The notes: generated from the letters alone by a model not told the origin. A stretch of 64,000 nt of DNA from Clostridia bacterium (GCA_035561135.1 DATMYA010000048.1:1-64000), one strand, 5' to 3'. Positions 10,356 through 19,697 are shown, numbered from the stretch's first letter. Translations and numbers: made by a program.

Positions 10356-10721
10356 TTAGTTACTGGCGTGTGCGGCAGAGCGTACGCGAAGCGCTCCACA
10401 AACTGACGCCATCGGCGCCATCAGCAACAGAGCCGCAAGTTGAGACCAGTTTTGCCCAGACGCGTTACTACCGAACATGGATACGACGGCACCAAGCGCG
10501 ATGATGCCCGTCAGCGCATATGCCACTCGCAGCGTTCGCGCTATAGCAACGGCTGCGAAGCCGCCCACGCCGGCAAAAATCATTCCGTATAAGGTGCTGC
10601 CAATCATGAAGGCCGGCGCAGCCGCGCCGTGCGGGTCGCGTCCGAGGGCCGCGAACAGCGTCACAGCGGCAACGGCAAATATCAGGTATCCAACCACCAC
10701 AGCCACAATCGCTCTCAGCAC
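10356..10721 (-). CDS. Small integral membrane protein, unknown function
   Basis: The 121-residue protein has four hydrophobic segments, at roughly residues 3-25, 37-62, 68-85 and 93-110. The start is GTG at 10721, supported by a GGAGG 7 nt upstream. No catalytic motif is visible. It lies between the thiolase (35 bp away) and the dehydrogenase on the same strand, so it is probably co-transcribed with the CoA genes. I do not recognise the family. Confidence 0.65.
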   Translation of the reverse strand: MLRAIVAVVVGYLIFAVAAVTLFAALGRDPHGAAAPAFMIGSTLYGMIFAGVGGFAAVAIARTLRVAYALTGIIALGAVVSMFGSNASGQNWSQLAALLLMAPMASVCGALRVRSAAHASN

Positions 10722-10756
10722 TCTGGTGCCTCCATCTGTCCGGTGTGGGATTGTAT

Positions 10757-11959
10757 CTACCTTTGCAGGTTTTCAACGATCATCGCGATGCCCTGGCCAC
10801 CGCCGATACATGCAGTCGCCAAACCGTACTTCGCCTTTCGACGCCGCAACTCGTAGAGCAACGTGATGACCAGGCGCGTGCCGGTCGCCCCTAACGGATG
10901 TCCGAGCGCGATGGCTCCGCCGTTCACGTTGACCTTCTCGCGATCGAGCCCGAGCTCTTTTTCGACCGCGAGATACTGCGCGGCAAAAGCCTCATTCACC
11001 TCAATCAAGTCGATGTCATCGAGCTTCAGGCCGGCTTTCGCCAGTGCCAGCTTCGAAGCGGGCACTGGGCCGGAGCCCATAATCTTCGGTTCGACACCTG
11101 CAATGCCCCAGCTCACGATGCGGCCCGTCGGGGCGAGGCCTCGCTTCTGCGCGTCATCCACGGACATCAGCACCACGGCCGCGCCGCCATCTACGATGCC
11201 GCTGGCGTTTCCGGCCGTAACGGTACCGTTCTTGCCGAATGCAGGCCGAAGCTTCGCAAGAGTTTCCATAGTGGTGTCGGGGCGGAGATGGTCGTCCTTG
11301 TCGAAGAGTTCACCCGTTGGCTCGCCCTTGCGATTTTTCAGCGCGACAGGAGTGATTTCCTCGCCCAGTCGGCACGCCTGCTGCGCATCGCCGGCACGCT
11401 TCTGCGAACGCAGCGCGAACTCATCCATGGCCTCGCGCGTGATTCCGTGCTGCTCGGCATAGAGTTCGGCGGTATTCGCCATGTACAGGCCGCAGTAGGT
11501 ATCCAGCAGCGCGACCATCAGCGAATCTTCCAGCTTGCCTTCGCCTAGTCCAACGCCCCAGCGCATTCCGCGAATAACATGCGGCGCCTGTGACATGGAT
11601 TCCATGCCGCCGGCGAGCACCGTCTTCGCCTCCCCGAGTTGGATCAGTTGTGCGCCAGAGACGATGGCCTGCATCCCCGAACCGCACAGACGGTTCACGG
11701 TCAGCGCCGGGGTTTCGATTGGCAGGCCCGCGCGCAAAGCAACATGACGCGCGCCGTAAAGGGCGTCGCCTGAAGTCTGTTGCGCGTTGCCGAAGATGGC
11801 GTGGTCGAAATCATTGGCGTCCACGCCCGAACGCTTGATGGCTTCCTGAGCCGCGACCGCGGCCAGTTCCATGGCAGTGAAGTCGCGTAGCTTGCCGCAG
11901 TAGCGCCCCATCGGCGTACGCACGCCGCTCACAATGGCGATGTCCGTCGGTTTCAGCAT
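10757..11959 (-). CDS. Acetyl-CoA acetyltransferase (thiolase)
   Basis: The 400-residue protein is full length for thiolase II-type enzymes. The acyl-accepting Cys92 lies in NRLCGSGMQA, His354 in ALGHPLGATG and Cys384 in CIGGGQG. The NEAFA motif is also present. It condenses two acyl-CoA units or cleaves 3-ketoacyl-CoA. It starts with ATG at 11959, with AGGA just upstream. It is the promoter-proximal gene of the hydratase/dehydrogenase block and completes the three core steps of the pathway. Confidence 0.93.
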   Translation of the reverse strand: MLKPTDIAIVSGVRTPMGRYCGKLRDFTAMELAAVAAQEAIKRSGVDANDFDHAIFGNAQQTSGDALYGARHVALRAGLPIETPALTVNRLCGSGMQAIVSGAQLIQLGEAKTVLAGGMESMSQAPHVIRGMRWGVGLGEGKLEDSLMVALLDTYCGLYMANTAELYAEQHGITREAMDEFALRSQKRAGDAQQACRLGEEITPVALKNRKGEPTGELFDKDDHLRPDTTMETLAKLRPAFGKNGTVTAGNASGIVDGGAAVVLMSVDDAQKRGLAPTGRIVSWGIAGVEPKIMGSGPVPASKLALAKAGLKLDDIDLIEVNEAFAAQYLAVEKELGLDREKVNVNGGAIALGHPLGATGTRLVITLLYELRRRKAKYGLATACIGGGQGIAMIVENLQR

Positions 11960-12174
11960 GCGTCCTGAACTTAGAACAAATTGGATTTTTGCAGTTACGG
12001 AACGAACTATTGGCGAAGCTCACGCACCCCAGCGCGGAAGCGACACCCCACAAGATGAAAAGTCTATCAGCGGCGAGTCAGCGGCGGCAAACACCAACAT
12101 GCTAACGCGCTTCGCACCGCGGTTTCTTGGGCGGAAGCTGTCGCACTATTTCAGGCCCAATTTCCGGCCGCGTC

Positions 12175-12369
12175 TCAGGCTTCGTCTTCGATTTCCGGTT
12201 CAAAGTCATGCGAGCACTTTTGGCAATACCAGCGGCCAGGGTCCATGCTCGTGTCGGGACGTTCAAAGGGAGTGAGGGAGCTCGCCATTCGAACCACATT
12301 CTTGTTCGATCCGCAGCTCGGACACGCGGGGTTATCCATCGGGGTGGTGCTCAGATGAGTGCCGGCCAT
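12175..12369 (-). CDS. Small zinc-ribbon protein
   Basis: The 64-residue protein has two CxxC pairs (PACPSCGSNKN and WYCQKCSHDF) about 30 residues apart, which form a zinc ribbon, and an acidic tail. The ATG at 12369 is chosen because GGAGG lies 5 nt upstream. The frame stays open for more than 140 codons upstream, but that stretch runs through a palindromic repeat and is not coding-like. A nucleic-acid-binding or redox role is possible; the sequence does not decide. Confidence 0.7.
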   Translation of the reverse strand: MAGTHLSTTPMDNPACPSCGSNKNVVRMASSLTPFERPDTSMDPGRWYCQKCSHDFEPEIEDEA

Positions 12370-12495
12370 AACGTCCTCCGCTACGAACCAAAAATCATAC
12401 TCCGGAACGGGAGCGGGTTTGAAAAAGAAAGGGGCATTGCGAACGTGGGCGAAAAACCTATCTTCTTTACGCCTCAGATTGCTACAAACTAAAGC

Positions 12496-12612
12496 GTCAT
12501 GTGACCGGAGCGCCGAAGGCGCGAAGTGGAGACACCTTGTGTTTCGTGTGCGGCGGAAACACAAGGTGGTTCGACTACGCGCCCAAAAAGACGGCGCTAC
12601 GCTCACCATGAC
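12496..12612. repeat. 117-bp palindromic repeat element, copy 1
   Basis: The element begins GTCATGTGACCGGAGCGCCG and ends with CTCACCATGAC. It contains a perfect 13-bp stem (12533-12545 with 12556-12568). A second copy of identical length lies at 23586-23702. It sits between the zinc-ribbon gene and the acyl-CoA ligase. No protein is encoded. Confidence 0.85.
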
Positions 12613-12686
12613 ATATATCCCTGAATCGTCTTGTCGAGCATCTGAGAGAAGCTGTCTTCTCCGCGCCTGCATTCTCTGCGTTGACC

Positions 12687-14138
12687 TTACCCGGCGGCCG
12701 TGACTGCAAGCGACCTCTTGTCCGTTTTGCCGGTCACGGTTCTCGGTAACTGATCGACGAAGGCGAAGCTGCGCGGAATCTTGAATGGTTCCATGAATTC
12801 GCGGCACGCTGCCCTGAGTTCCATTTCGTTCAGCGCAGCGCCCGGTAGCGGCTGCACAAACGCGTGAAGGCGCGCACCGTGCTTCTCGTCCGGCAGCGCG
12901 ACAACGGCAGCTTCGTCCACGCCTTCTATGGTCTCCAGCGCGGTTTCGACCTCGGCGGGATAAACCTTCTCGCCGCTGACCTTTACCAGGTCGTCGGCGC
13001 GACCCACGAGGTACAGGTAGCCGTCATTGTCGATGAAACCCTTGTCGCCCGTGTGCAGGACGCCATTGCATATCTTGCGCGAAGTGGCCTCGGGATCGTT
13101 GTTGTAGCCCAACATAACGGCCGAGCCTTCGACGCAAACCTCTCCTACCTCGTTCGGCGCGAGTACGTGGTCGCTCTCGTCGCAGATCGTCACCTTGAGG
13201 TTCGGAAGCGGATTGCCAACGGACCCGAAGCGATTCGCCTCCGGCATGTTCAACGAAACGACAGGAGAAATTTCCGTCGCGCCGTAACCCTGCACGACGA
13301 CGTGGTTGAAGCGCTCCTCGAACTCTTGCGCCACGTGCTCCGGCAAACGCTCCGCTCCGGCGATGCAGAGCCACAGCGAACTCGTATCCACCGTAGTCGG
13401 ATCTTTCGCGAGCAGCCGATACTGGCTAGGTACGGCGACCAGGCAGGTCACCTTGTACTTCTCGATCGATTGCAGAATCGCACGCGGTACAAACCGGTCG
13501 GGGATCAGCACCGTCGCGCCCGAGATGAGCGGCAGCAGCAGTGTCACGGTCAAGCCATAAGCATGGAACAGGGGCAGGATGGCGAGCATCACCTGTTTGC
13601 CATCGAAGCCTGTGGCAAGGCGACACCCTTCGGCGTTTTCCATGATGTTGCGCTCGCTCAGCGCAACCGCCTTCGGCCGCCCTGTAGTACCGGACGTGTA
13701 GAGCAGAACTGCGGTCTCGGTGGCCAGTTCGCGCATGGGGACCGCTGCGGGGTCGGCCTCACCACTGGCGTCGGCGATCCAGCAATGAAGCTGCACTTCG
13801 ATGAGGCGCGGCACAAACTCCTCGGTGGTGATTACCACATCAGCGCGTGCTTCGGCCGCCATCAACTTCAACAATGGCGGCGGGGCAAGCGTCGGCATAA
13901 CGGCGACGGTTTTGCCGGCCCAGAGAGCGCCCAGGAACAGCGGCGCAAAATCGGCGTTGTTCGGCAGCAACAAAGCAACCGTGTTGCCCTTGACTGTCTC
14001 CGCGATCTTAGCCGCGGCTGCGGCCGCACGCCTCTCCAGTTGCGAGTACGTGGTGGTCTGCTCGTTGGCGATGAGGGCCGCCCGGTCTGGGACTTGCGAC
14101 GCGACTTTACGAAATGCCGAAACGACTGCGCTGCTCAT
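12687..14138 (-). CDS. AMP-dependent acyl-CoA synthetase/ligase
   Basis: The 483-residue protein belongs to the ANL adenylating family. It has the P-loop-like motif AVLLYTSGTTGRPKAV (A3), the QGYGATEISP motif (A5), LHTGDKGFIDNDGYLYLVGR (A7-A8) and the C-terminal A10 lysine in TVTGKTDKRSL. It activates a carboxylic acid to acyl-AMP and then a thioester, probably acyl-CoA. It is somewhat shorter than classical FadD. The ATG at 14138 (MSSAVVSAFRKVASQVPDRA) fits the family, but no good Shine-Dalgarno is visible. It may feed the nearby CoA genes. Confidence 0.85.
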   Translation of the reverse strand: MSSAVVSAFRKVASQVPDRAALIANEQTTTYSQLERRAAAAAAKIAETVKGNTVALLLPNNADFAPLFLGALWAGKTVAVMPTLAPPPLLKLMAAEARADVVITTEEFVPRLIEVQLHCWIADASGEADPAAVPMRELATETAVLLYTSGTTGRPKAVALSERNIMENAEGCRLATGFDGKQVMLAILPLFHAYGLTVTLLLPLISGATVLIPDRFVPRAILQSIEKYKVTCLVAVPSQYRLLAKDPTTVDTSSLWLCIAGAERLPEHVAQEFEERFNHVVVQGYGATEISPVVSLNMPEANRFGSVGNPLPNLKVTICDESDHVLAPNEVGEVCVEGSAVMLGYNNDPEATSRKICNGVLHTGDKGFIDNDGYLYLVGRADDLVKVSGEKVYPAEVETALETIEGVDEAAVVALPDEKHGARLHAFVQPLPGAALNEMELRAACREFMEPFKIPRSFAFVDQLPRTVTGKTDKRSLAVTAAG

Positions 14139-14249
14139 AGGGAAAGGTCTTCGCCTGTCGCCGAATGGCGAGAAATATGGCGTGAATGGCACCACGCCGG
14201 GGTCAAATAGTAGCACGTTCGACCTAAGGTGCAGGAAGCGGAGTTGTGT

Positions 14250-16817
14250 TTACCAGATTTGCGGCAGCCCGTCGGCGGCGGTTGATTCCATGGAGGACGC
14301 CAGCGAACGTGCAACATTGCCGCCGTCGGCGCGTGCGGCATCCAGTGCCCACTCGACTCGGTTTATCACCTCTGTGACCACATCCACCGGATCATACGAT
14401 GGCTGCATGACGGCTTCGGCAATGCCGGCGGTGATGCTGGGCTGCGTCTCTTTACCAGGTGTTCGAACCGCTTCCAGCGCCTTGCGCAACTTATCCACCA
14501 CGAAGAAGGCGTTCTCGTCATTCGTGTCCGCCAGAATGACCGCGACCCGCGTCAGGTCATAACGCACGGCGACATCGTTCTGGCGAATGTGTGAAGAAAT
14601 AACCAGCCCAATCTGCTGCATCATGGCTTCGACTGCTGCCTCGCCAAACTCGCGCACCATCGCCGAAGCCTTGCCGAACTCCAGAAGAATTAACGTCGTC
14701 GCCGACGCCTGCTGCATGCCTCGCTGCACCTCGGAGAGCAGCACGTCGAGATAGGAAGAGCGCTTCAGGAGCCCTGATTTTTCGTCGGTCACGGCCAGCG
14801 TCTTGACCAGGCTGCGCAGGCGCGAATTATTCACTGCCAACACCATCTGGTCGGCAATTGTGCGGAGAACCATGATGTCCGTCTCGCGCCAGTCGCGTTG
14901 CCCGCCGCACTGCTCCAGGATGAGCACGCCCTGATGCTCGTCGGCGTCCACCAGCGGCACTGCCAGAAGCGAGTCGATTCCCAAAGCTGTTACGACAGCT
15001 CGTATCGACGCCAGTTCCGGCGCGTGCGCCGCATTCATAATCATTGCCGCACCGTGCGGCACGCAAAGCTTCTGAACGGTCGTGATCAGTTTGACGATGC
15101 CCCTGACATCGCTCTGCTTGATACCGGGAGCGCAGTACTCCATAGCCGCAGACGGTGGCTTGCCGGGAGTGCAGAGTCCCGCCACGCAGCGACTGGCCGA
15201 CCAGTGCCGTCCCACATCGTTCACGGCCGCGAACAGAACACCTTTCACGTTCGCCTGCCGATAGATGTTGCGTGTAATGTCAGTAACCCGAGAGATGTTC
15301 TCGACGGCATTCTCGTCGGCGGCGGCCTGCGGACTTGCCACAGGCTGGTGCGCGATCGCGGGGACTCCGCTGCTGACTGCTGCGCTGCCGTCGGTGTACC
15401 TGGGGACAAAGCCCGCGTTCAAATAGAGCTGCCGCAGCTTGTCAGATTTTTCCTCCTCGCGCGGGAAGAGACTGAATATTCTTTCAATCCGCTCCATGGC
15501 CTTCGACCGCATGGAATACTGAAGGAAAAGTTCCGCCTGCAGTATCAGGTCTTCGAGCACAGTCGATTCGCTCTCCTGCACCGGTTGCGAATTGTCCGCT
15601 TCGGCTTCCGTCTTCAGCACGGACGCAAAGCGGCTCGCCAGAGCGTTGAAGCGATTTCTTTCGATTTTGCCGCGCAGCATCTCAAGGCGTCGTTGGTGGC
15701 CCGTTTCGTATGGGTCCACCTCCCCCGCCCGATCCAGGCAGTCGGAGGCCTTCAAAAAATTCCCAGCGGCATAGTGCAGTTCGAACAACTGGAGGAGAGC
15801 AGCGCAGTAGTCGTGTTCGCGATTCGAAGAGTTGTATAGCTCAACCAGGTATTCGACAAACTGCGTGTTCTTTCCGTGCCGCTCACCAACCTCTTTCATC
15901 TGGTTGACGAACTCGCGACGCATGCCGGCACGTCTCTGGTGCTCCTCTAATTTGCGCGCTGCAGCAAGGGCTCTCTCGGCCCTGTCCTCGTCGACCAACG
16001 CGCCGATTAAGCGGCAGATGTGGGGCAGGAACTTCGCGTCGCGCTCAAACATCTCCCACAAGAATGGCTCTGCATCGGAGATCCGGTTGATTGCGACCAG
16101 GGCCAGAGCGTAGGCTTCCCGCGCCTCGGCAGGCGCGGAAGGATAGTTTGCCAGTGGCTCCAGCAGACGAACAGCCACCTCTGCGCGGCCGTCCTTCACC
16201 AGGCATAATGCGTGACCGAGCGAAGCGCCCGGATTTTCAGGGTCCAGTTTGTGCGCGCGCTCATAGGCGTCAGCCGGATTATTGTCGGCCTTCTCGAGCG
16301 CGACGCCAAGCTGCACATAAGTCGACGCCGCCAGTTTCGCCTCGCCTAACTGGGCCGCCATCTCAGCCTTGGCGCGAAGATGTTCAAGAGAAGCATCGAG
16401 CGCAACCAACCGGTTCAGGGCCGCAAAGGAATCCTGCTTGCGTCCGGCGTCCGCGAAACCTTTCACGGCGTGCGCGAAAGCTTCAATCGCATCGCGAACG
16501 CTGCTCTTCTCAATCAGTTGTGCGTAGTGAAAAGTCTGGTCTGTGGTCGGCGCGGCCAGGCGAGCAAGCTTTTTGTAAGTGATCCCGGCTTTACCTAAAT
16601 CGTTACTCGCCACCTGCCTGTCGAATAGCTCCGAGAGCAGTCCCGCAGCGTCCGACGTGCGCCCGACGGAGAGACAGAGATCGGCCGCACTCTGCCGAAC
16701 CGCATCGTTGTGCGGGTCTTCTTGAAGAGCCTCCAGGTACTCCTCGAGCGCGAGGTCAAGCTTCCCCTTCTGAAGGTACTTGTCGGCCTTGTCGAGTCGT
16801 TTAGAGATGTCCGTCAT
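14250..16817 (-). CDS. TPR - GAF - degenerate GGDEF protein
   Basis: The 855-residue cytosolic protein starts with TPR-type helical repeats (RLDKADKYLQKGKLDLALEE) over roughly residues 1-400. A linker follows, then a GAF-like sensor domain (about 540-690; LLAVPLVDADEHQGVLILEQ). The C-terminal domain has the diguanylate cyclase fold pattern (SGLLKRSSYLDVLLSEV ... MMQQIGLVISSHI). Where the GGDEF signature should be, the sequence reads RYDLTRVAVIL, so diguanylate cyclase activity is not expected. It may be a scaffold or signal receiver. It is monocistronic and starts with ATG at 16817. Confidence 0.75.
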   Translation of the reverse strand: MTDISKRLDKADKYLQKGKLDLALEEYLEALQEDPHNDAVRQSAADLCLSVGRTSDAAGLLSELFDRQVASNDLGKAGITYKKLARLAAPTTDQTFHYAQLIEKSSVRDAIEAFAHAVKGFADAGRKQDSFAALNRLVALDASLEHLRAKAEMAAQLGEAKLAASTYVQLGVALEKADNNPADAYERAHKLDPENPGASLGHALCLVKDGRAEVAVRLLEPLANYPSAPAEAREAYALALVAINRISDAEPFLWEMFERDAKFLPHICRLIGALVDEDRAERALAAARKLEEHQRRAGMRREFVNQMKEVGERHGKNTQFVEYLVELYNSSNREHDYCAALLQLFELHYAAGNFLKASDCLDRAGEVDPYETGHQRRLEMLRGKIERNRFNALASRFASVLKTEAEADNSQPVQESESTVLEDLILQAELFLQYSMRSKAMERIERIFSLFPREEEKSDKLRQLYLNAGFVPRYTDGSAAVSSGVPAIAHQPVASPQAAADENAVENISRVTDITRNIYRQANVKGVLFAAVNDVGRHWSASRCVAGLCTPGKPPSAAMEYCAPGIKQSDVRGIVKLITTVQKLCVPHGAAMIMNAAHAPELASIRAVVTALGIDSLLAVPLVDADEHQGVLILEQCGGQRDWRETDIMVLRTIADQMVLAVNNSRLRSLVKTLAVTDEKSGLLKRSSYLDVLLSEVQRGMQQASATTLILLEFGKASAMVREFGEAAVEAMMQQIGLVISSHIRQNDVAVRYDLTRVAVILADTNDENAFFVVDKLRKALEAVRTPGKETQPSITAGIAEAVMQPSYDPVDVVTEVINRVEWALDAARADGGNVARSLASSMESTAADGLPQIW

Positions 16818-16914
16818 GGTAAGCAGATGCGAGGCGCTTTCGCATTGTATGCAGATTAGCTCTAGAGCAGCAATCGTTCATTGGGTGATGTACCGTTGGG
16901 AGAACCTCTGCCTG

Positions 16915-16965
16915 GAGCGACTTAGTCGCTAAACTGCTAAGTCGCTGAGCTGCTGAGTCACGGTA
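16915..16965. repeat. CTGAGTCGCTAAG-type short tandem repeats
   Basis: The gap of about 250 bp between the GH27 gene and the TPR protein contains a run of imperfect units (AGTCGCTAA, AAGTCGCTGAG, CTGCTGAGTC). It belongs to the CTCAGTAGCT family found at 18820, 39345, 48430-48560, 53250 and 63055. No gene is visible here. Confidence 0.6.
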
Positions 16966-17010
16966 TTCAGCGGTCTCCTCCTGAGAGTATTCGACGCGCT
17001 CCCGGAGCGC

Positions 17011-17042
17011 AAAAACGCGCCCGCCGAAGCGGACGCGTTATT
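17011..17042 (-). terminator. Rho-independent terminator of the alpha-galactosidase gene
   Basis: A GC-rich hairpin (AACGCG.CCGC / GCGG.CGCGTT with a TTCG loop read on the minus strand) is followed by TTTTTGC. It lies 23 bp past the stop codon at 17065. Confidence 0.8.
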
Positions 17043-17064
17043 TAATCAGTTGTTCTGCTTTATT

Positions 17065-18585
17065 TTACTTTACTCGCCACATAACGGTGCCGTGGCTCGG
17101 GACCGTTGCGGTAAGCGCGTCACCAAAAGTAAGGTCTTTTTGCAGCCAGAGGTCGCGTCCCTTAACGGGTTTTGCGATCCGCAGGTCAGCCCATTTCACG
17201 TTGACGCTGCCCTGCTCCGGGCCGAAGTTGAAGATGGCAATAGCGCGCTCGCCGCCGTCCAACTCACGTAGCCAGACTTCAAGATTGCCGGTCCGCAGGA
17301 TTCGGGCGCCCTGTTTGCCAGCCTTGTCCTGATCGATGGCAATGATATCGCGATTGGTAAGAATAGCGAGAGTCTCCGGCGTCATCTTACGAAGATCGTT
17401 GCCCGCAAGCAGCGGAGCGGCCAGCATTGCCCACCAACTCATGTGAGTACGGTATTCGGTATCGGTCATGCCACCGTTGCCGATCTCCAGCATATCGGGA
17501 TCGTTCCAGTGTCCCGGAGCTGCAAACTGCGCCAGAGAATTCTGCCGGTCGCCAATCCCTTTCATGGACTCCCATGTATCGGTAATGTCGCCGGTGGTGC
17601 GCCACAGATTGCCGCCTACCTCCGGCCCCCACTTCCAGACTTCCGCACGGCCATACTGGCACAGGCTGTAAAGAATGGGTCGTTTGGTCGCGAGCAGGGC
17701 TTCGCCCATTTTCTGGTAAACGGCCTGCATTTCGTCGCTAGTATAGATGTTGATAGCGCCGCACCAGTCGTATTTCAGTGCGTCGACGCCCCACTTCGCA
17801 AATGTTGCGGCATCTTGCTCTTCATGCCCGTAGCTGCCTTCGTAACCGGCGCACGTATCCGGGCCGGGCGAAGAGTAGATACCAAGCTTCAAGCCCTTGC
17901 TGTGGACGTAGTCGGCTAGGGCTTTCATGTCCGGGAACTTTTTGTTCGGAACTATTTCGCCTTTGGCATCGCGTACCGAGGCCCAGCCGTCGTCGATGTT
18001 GATGTACTGATATCCGGCTTCTTTCATGCCGTTGCTCGCCATAAGATCGGCCATAGCGCGTATCGTCGCGTCATCAATGGCTGCGCCAAATTTGTTCCAA
18101 CTGTTCCAGCCCATTGGCGGCGTTTTAGCAAGTCCGTTATAGGGGACTTGACGCAGCTTAGCTGGAATCGGCAGTCGAGCCGGGTAGGCGCCCTCGCTAT
18201 CAGGAACTCGCTTTGCGACGGTTGCCCTAACTGGGGCATTGGGGCGTCTGCGAGGGTAAATGATGTGCAGATCATCACCAACGCGCTTTACCTGATACTG
18301 AATAAATCGCTCATTGCCGTTATCGATCATACTGGCGATCAGATTGGTCGTATCTTCAGGACCCGGTGAAGACTCCTTGACGAAGTAATAGACGTGTTCG
18401 GTTCGAATCGTGCCTGTGACATTCGAACCTTCCTGCTTTAGTTTGAAATATAGCTTCTTGGCGCCCTCTGCGTTCGGGGGCGTAATAGCCCAGTTACCAG
18501 TTAAATCCGCTGCCGAACAGGCAACGGCCAATAACAGAAGCGGGAAAAAGCGCACCAATCGGGTATTCATGATTGTGGCAATCAT
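17065..18585 (-). CDS. Secreted alpha-galactosidase, glycoside hydrolase family 27
   Basis: The 506-residue protein has an N-terminal signal peptide (LVRFFPLLLLAVACSAA). A beta-rich region of about 120 residues follows. The GH27 catalytic barrel runs from about residue 150 (LAKTPPMGWNSWNKFG). The nucleophile is probably Asp273 in LKYDWCG and the acid/base Asp333 in TTGDITDTWE; the IDDGW and GHWNDPDML motifs are also typical. A C-terminal beta domain ends the protein. It would hydrolyse terminal alpha-galactosyl residues outside the cytoplasm. The start may be the first ATG (18585) or one five codons later; neither has a clear Shine-Dalgarno. Confidence 0.9.
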   Translation of the reverse strand: MIATIMNTRLVRFFPLLLLAVACSAADLTGNWAITPPNAEGAKKLYFKLKQEGSNVTGTIRTEHVYYFVKESSPGPEDTTNLIASMIDNGNERFIQYQVKRVGDDLHIIYPRRRPNAPVRATVAKRVPDSEGAYPARLPIPAKLRQVPYNGLAKTPPMGWNSWNKFGAAIDDATIRAMADLMASNGMKEAGYQYINIDDGWASVRDAKGEIVPNKKFPDMKALADYVHSKGLKLGIYSSPGPDTCAGYEGSYGHEEQDAATFAKWGVDALKYDWCGAINIYTSDEMQAVYQKMGEALLATKRPILYSLCQYGRAEVWKWGPEVGGNLWRTTGDITDTWESMKGIGDRQNSLAQFAAPGHWNDPDMLEIGNGGMTDTEYRTHMSWWAMLAAPLLAGNDLRKMTPETLAILTNRDIIAIDQDKAGKQGARILRTGNLEVWLRELDGGERAIAIFNFGPEQGSVNVKWADLRIAKPVKGRDLWLQKDLTFGDALTATVPSHGTVMWRVK

Positions 18586-18687
18586 ACCTTGACTGCCGTA
18601 GCTGATGAAATACCCAGCGGCACCGGGCGGCTCTCGTCATGCTGACCGGAATGCCAGGAGCTGCTGAGTCGCTGAGACGTAACCCGT

Positions 18688-18805
18688 GTCCTCCTGAGCG
18701 AGGGCGCAAGCCCGAGTCGAAGGATCGAAGGATCCCTTTCGCCGAGTTAGCGATGATCGTAGGGGTCCTTCGACTCCGCGACTTCGTCGCTGCGCTCAGG
18801 AGGAC
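18688..18805. repeat. 118-bp palindromic repeat with 13-bp perfect terminal inverted repeats
   Basis: The ends are GTCCTCCTGAGCG (18688-18700) and its exact complement (18793-18805). Inside is a second inverted pair, GTCGAAGGATC / GGTCCTTCGAC. Related copies lie at 26224-26336, 62919-63031 and, as a half element, 53281-53331. The flank at 18820-18872 holds CTCAGTAGCT-type tandem units. No gene is visible between 18586 and 18982. Confidence 0.8.
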
Positions 18806-18819
18806 AACGCAATTCGGCT

Positions 18820-18872
18820 TAGTAGCTCAGTAGCTTTAGCGACTCAGCAGCTTAGTAGCTCAGTAGCTAACT
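18820..18872. repeat. CTTAGTAGCTCAGTAGCT tandem units
   Basis: There are about five imperfect 8-10 bp units (TTAGTAGCTCAGTAGCTTTA ... CAGCAGCTTAGTAGCTCAGT) directly upstream of the lexA promoter region. Confidence 0.7.
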
Positions 18873-18882
18873 GAGTTGCCTA

Positions 18883-18911
18883 TTGACATTCGCCTTTTAT
18901 TCGCTGAAAAT
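18883..18911 (+). promoter_or_regulatory. Possible lexA promoter
   Basis: A perfect TTGACA (18883-18888) is followed 17 bp later by GAAAAT, a poor -10 box. It is the only plausible promoter in the 110 bp before lexA. No recognised LexA operator (E. coli CTG-N10-CAG or Bacillus GAAC-N4-GTTC type) was found. Confidence 0.35.
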
Positions 18912-18982
18912 TGGCGCACATATTGCGATGCCGAGGCGTCAGCAAACGTGTACCCGCAATGTGCGCGGGGCAGAGGTGAGCA

Positions 18983-19597
18983 ATGGCACTTACGCGACGC
19001 CAGCGCCAAGTCTATGACTTCATCGCCGACTTCGTACAGAACCAGGGCTACTCGCCTTCGTTCGAGGAAATCGGTATCGGCCTTGGGCTCAGCTCGCTTG
19101 CGACTGTCCACAAGCACATCAGCAACCTGGAAGCTAAGGGGTTGCTCCGGCGCGACTACAATCGCAGCCGCTCGATCGACATCGTCGCACAAAAGGGGCG
19201 GAGAAGAACCGAGATGGCGGCTTCGACCAGCCTTCCCCTTGTAGGACGCATTGCTGCAGGCCGTCCTGTCGAACAACTCGAAACGCCTGAAACCATTTGC
19301 TTCTCCGATTTCACGCGCTCCAGAGACGTGTTCGTGCTCGAGGTCGCAGGGGAATCCATGCAGGACGAGCACATCGTAGATGGAGACTATGTACTGGTCG
19401 AGAAAACCGCGACGGCGCGCAACGGCGAAATCGTCGTCGCACTGGTAAACACCTCAGAAACAACCCTAAAAAGATTTTATAGCGAAGGCGACATGGTGCG
19501 CTTGCAGCCCTCGAATGCGACGATGCAGCCCATCATGGTCCCGGCCGCGAACGTCCAAATACAAGGCCGCGTGATCGGCGTGCTGCGCAAGTATTAA
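18983..19597 (+). CDS. lexA: LexA SOS repressor
   Basis: The 204-residue protein has the normal length. The N-terminal winged helix-turn-helix (residues 1-68) reads MALTRRQRQVYDFIADFVQN, with the recognition region LSSLATVHKHISNLEAKGLL. The autocleavage bond is Ala92-Gly93 in GRIAAGRP. The serine/lysine dyad is Ser125 (AGESMQDEHI) and Lys163 (TTLKRF). On RecA activation it would self-cleave and derepress DNA-damage genes. The ATG at 18983 is preceded by AGAGGTGAGC. It is transcribed alone, convergent with trxA. Confidence 0.95.
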   Translation: MALTRRQRQVYDFIADFVQNQGYSPSFEEIGIGLGLSSLATVHKHISNLEAKGLLRRDYNRSRSIDIVAQKGRRRTEMAASTSLPLVGRIAAGRPVEQLETPETICFSDFTRSRDVFVLEVAGESMQDEHIVDGDYVLVEKTATARNGEIVVALVNTSETTLKRFYSEGDMVRLQPSNATMQPIMVPAANVQIQGRVIGVLRKY

Positions 19598-19628
19598 GAT
19601 CGAGCGTTGGCGCTGAACTCCTGACACA

Positions 19629-19660
19629 GAAAAGCCCGGCTTCCCACAGGCCGGGCTTTA
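19629..19660. terminator. Bidirectional terminator between lexA and trxA
   Basis: A perfect 10-bp stem (AAAGCCCGGC at 19631-19640 with 19650-19659) is flanked by A-rich sequence on the left and TTTA on the right. It can therefore serve both convergent genes. Confidence 0.8.
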
Positions 19661-19697
19661 TCGAACTCTTGCCACGTGTAACTCCGTCCAAATTTCC

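Noticed and set aside
12370..12807. Upstream extension of the zinc-ribbon gene to 210 codons
   Set aside because: The extension runs through the 117-bp palindromic repeat and the end of the ligase gene; GGAGG before the ATG at 12369 marks the start.
12864..14210. A 448-codon plus-strand frame opposite the acyl-CoA ligase
   Set aside because: Shadow of the ligase gene; composition rich in Arg/His with no ribosome binding site.
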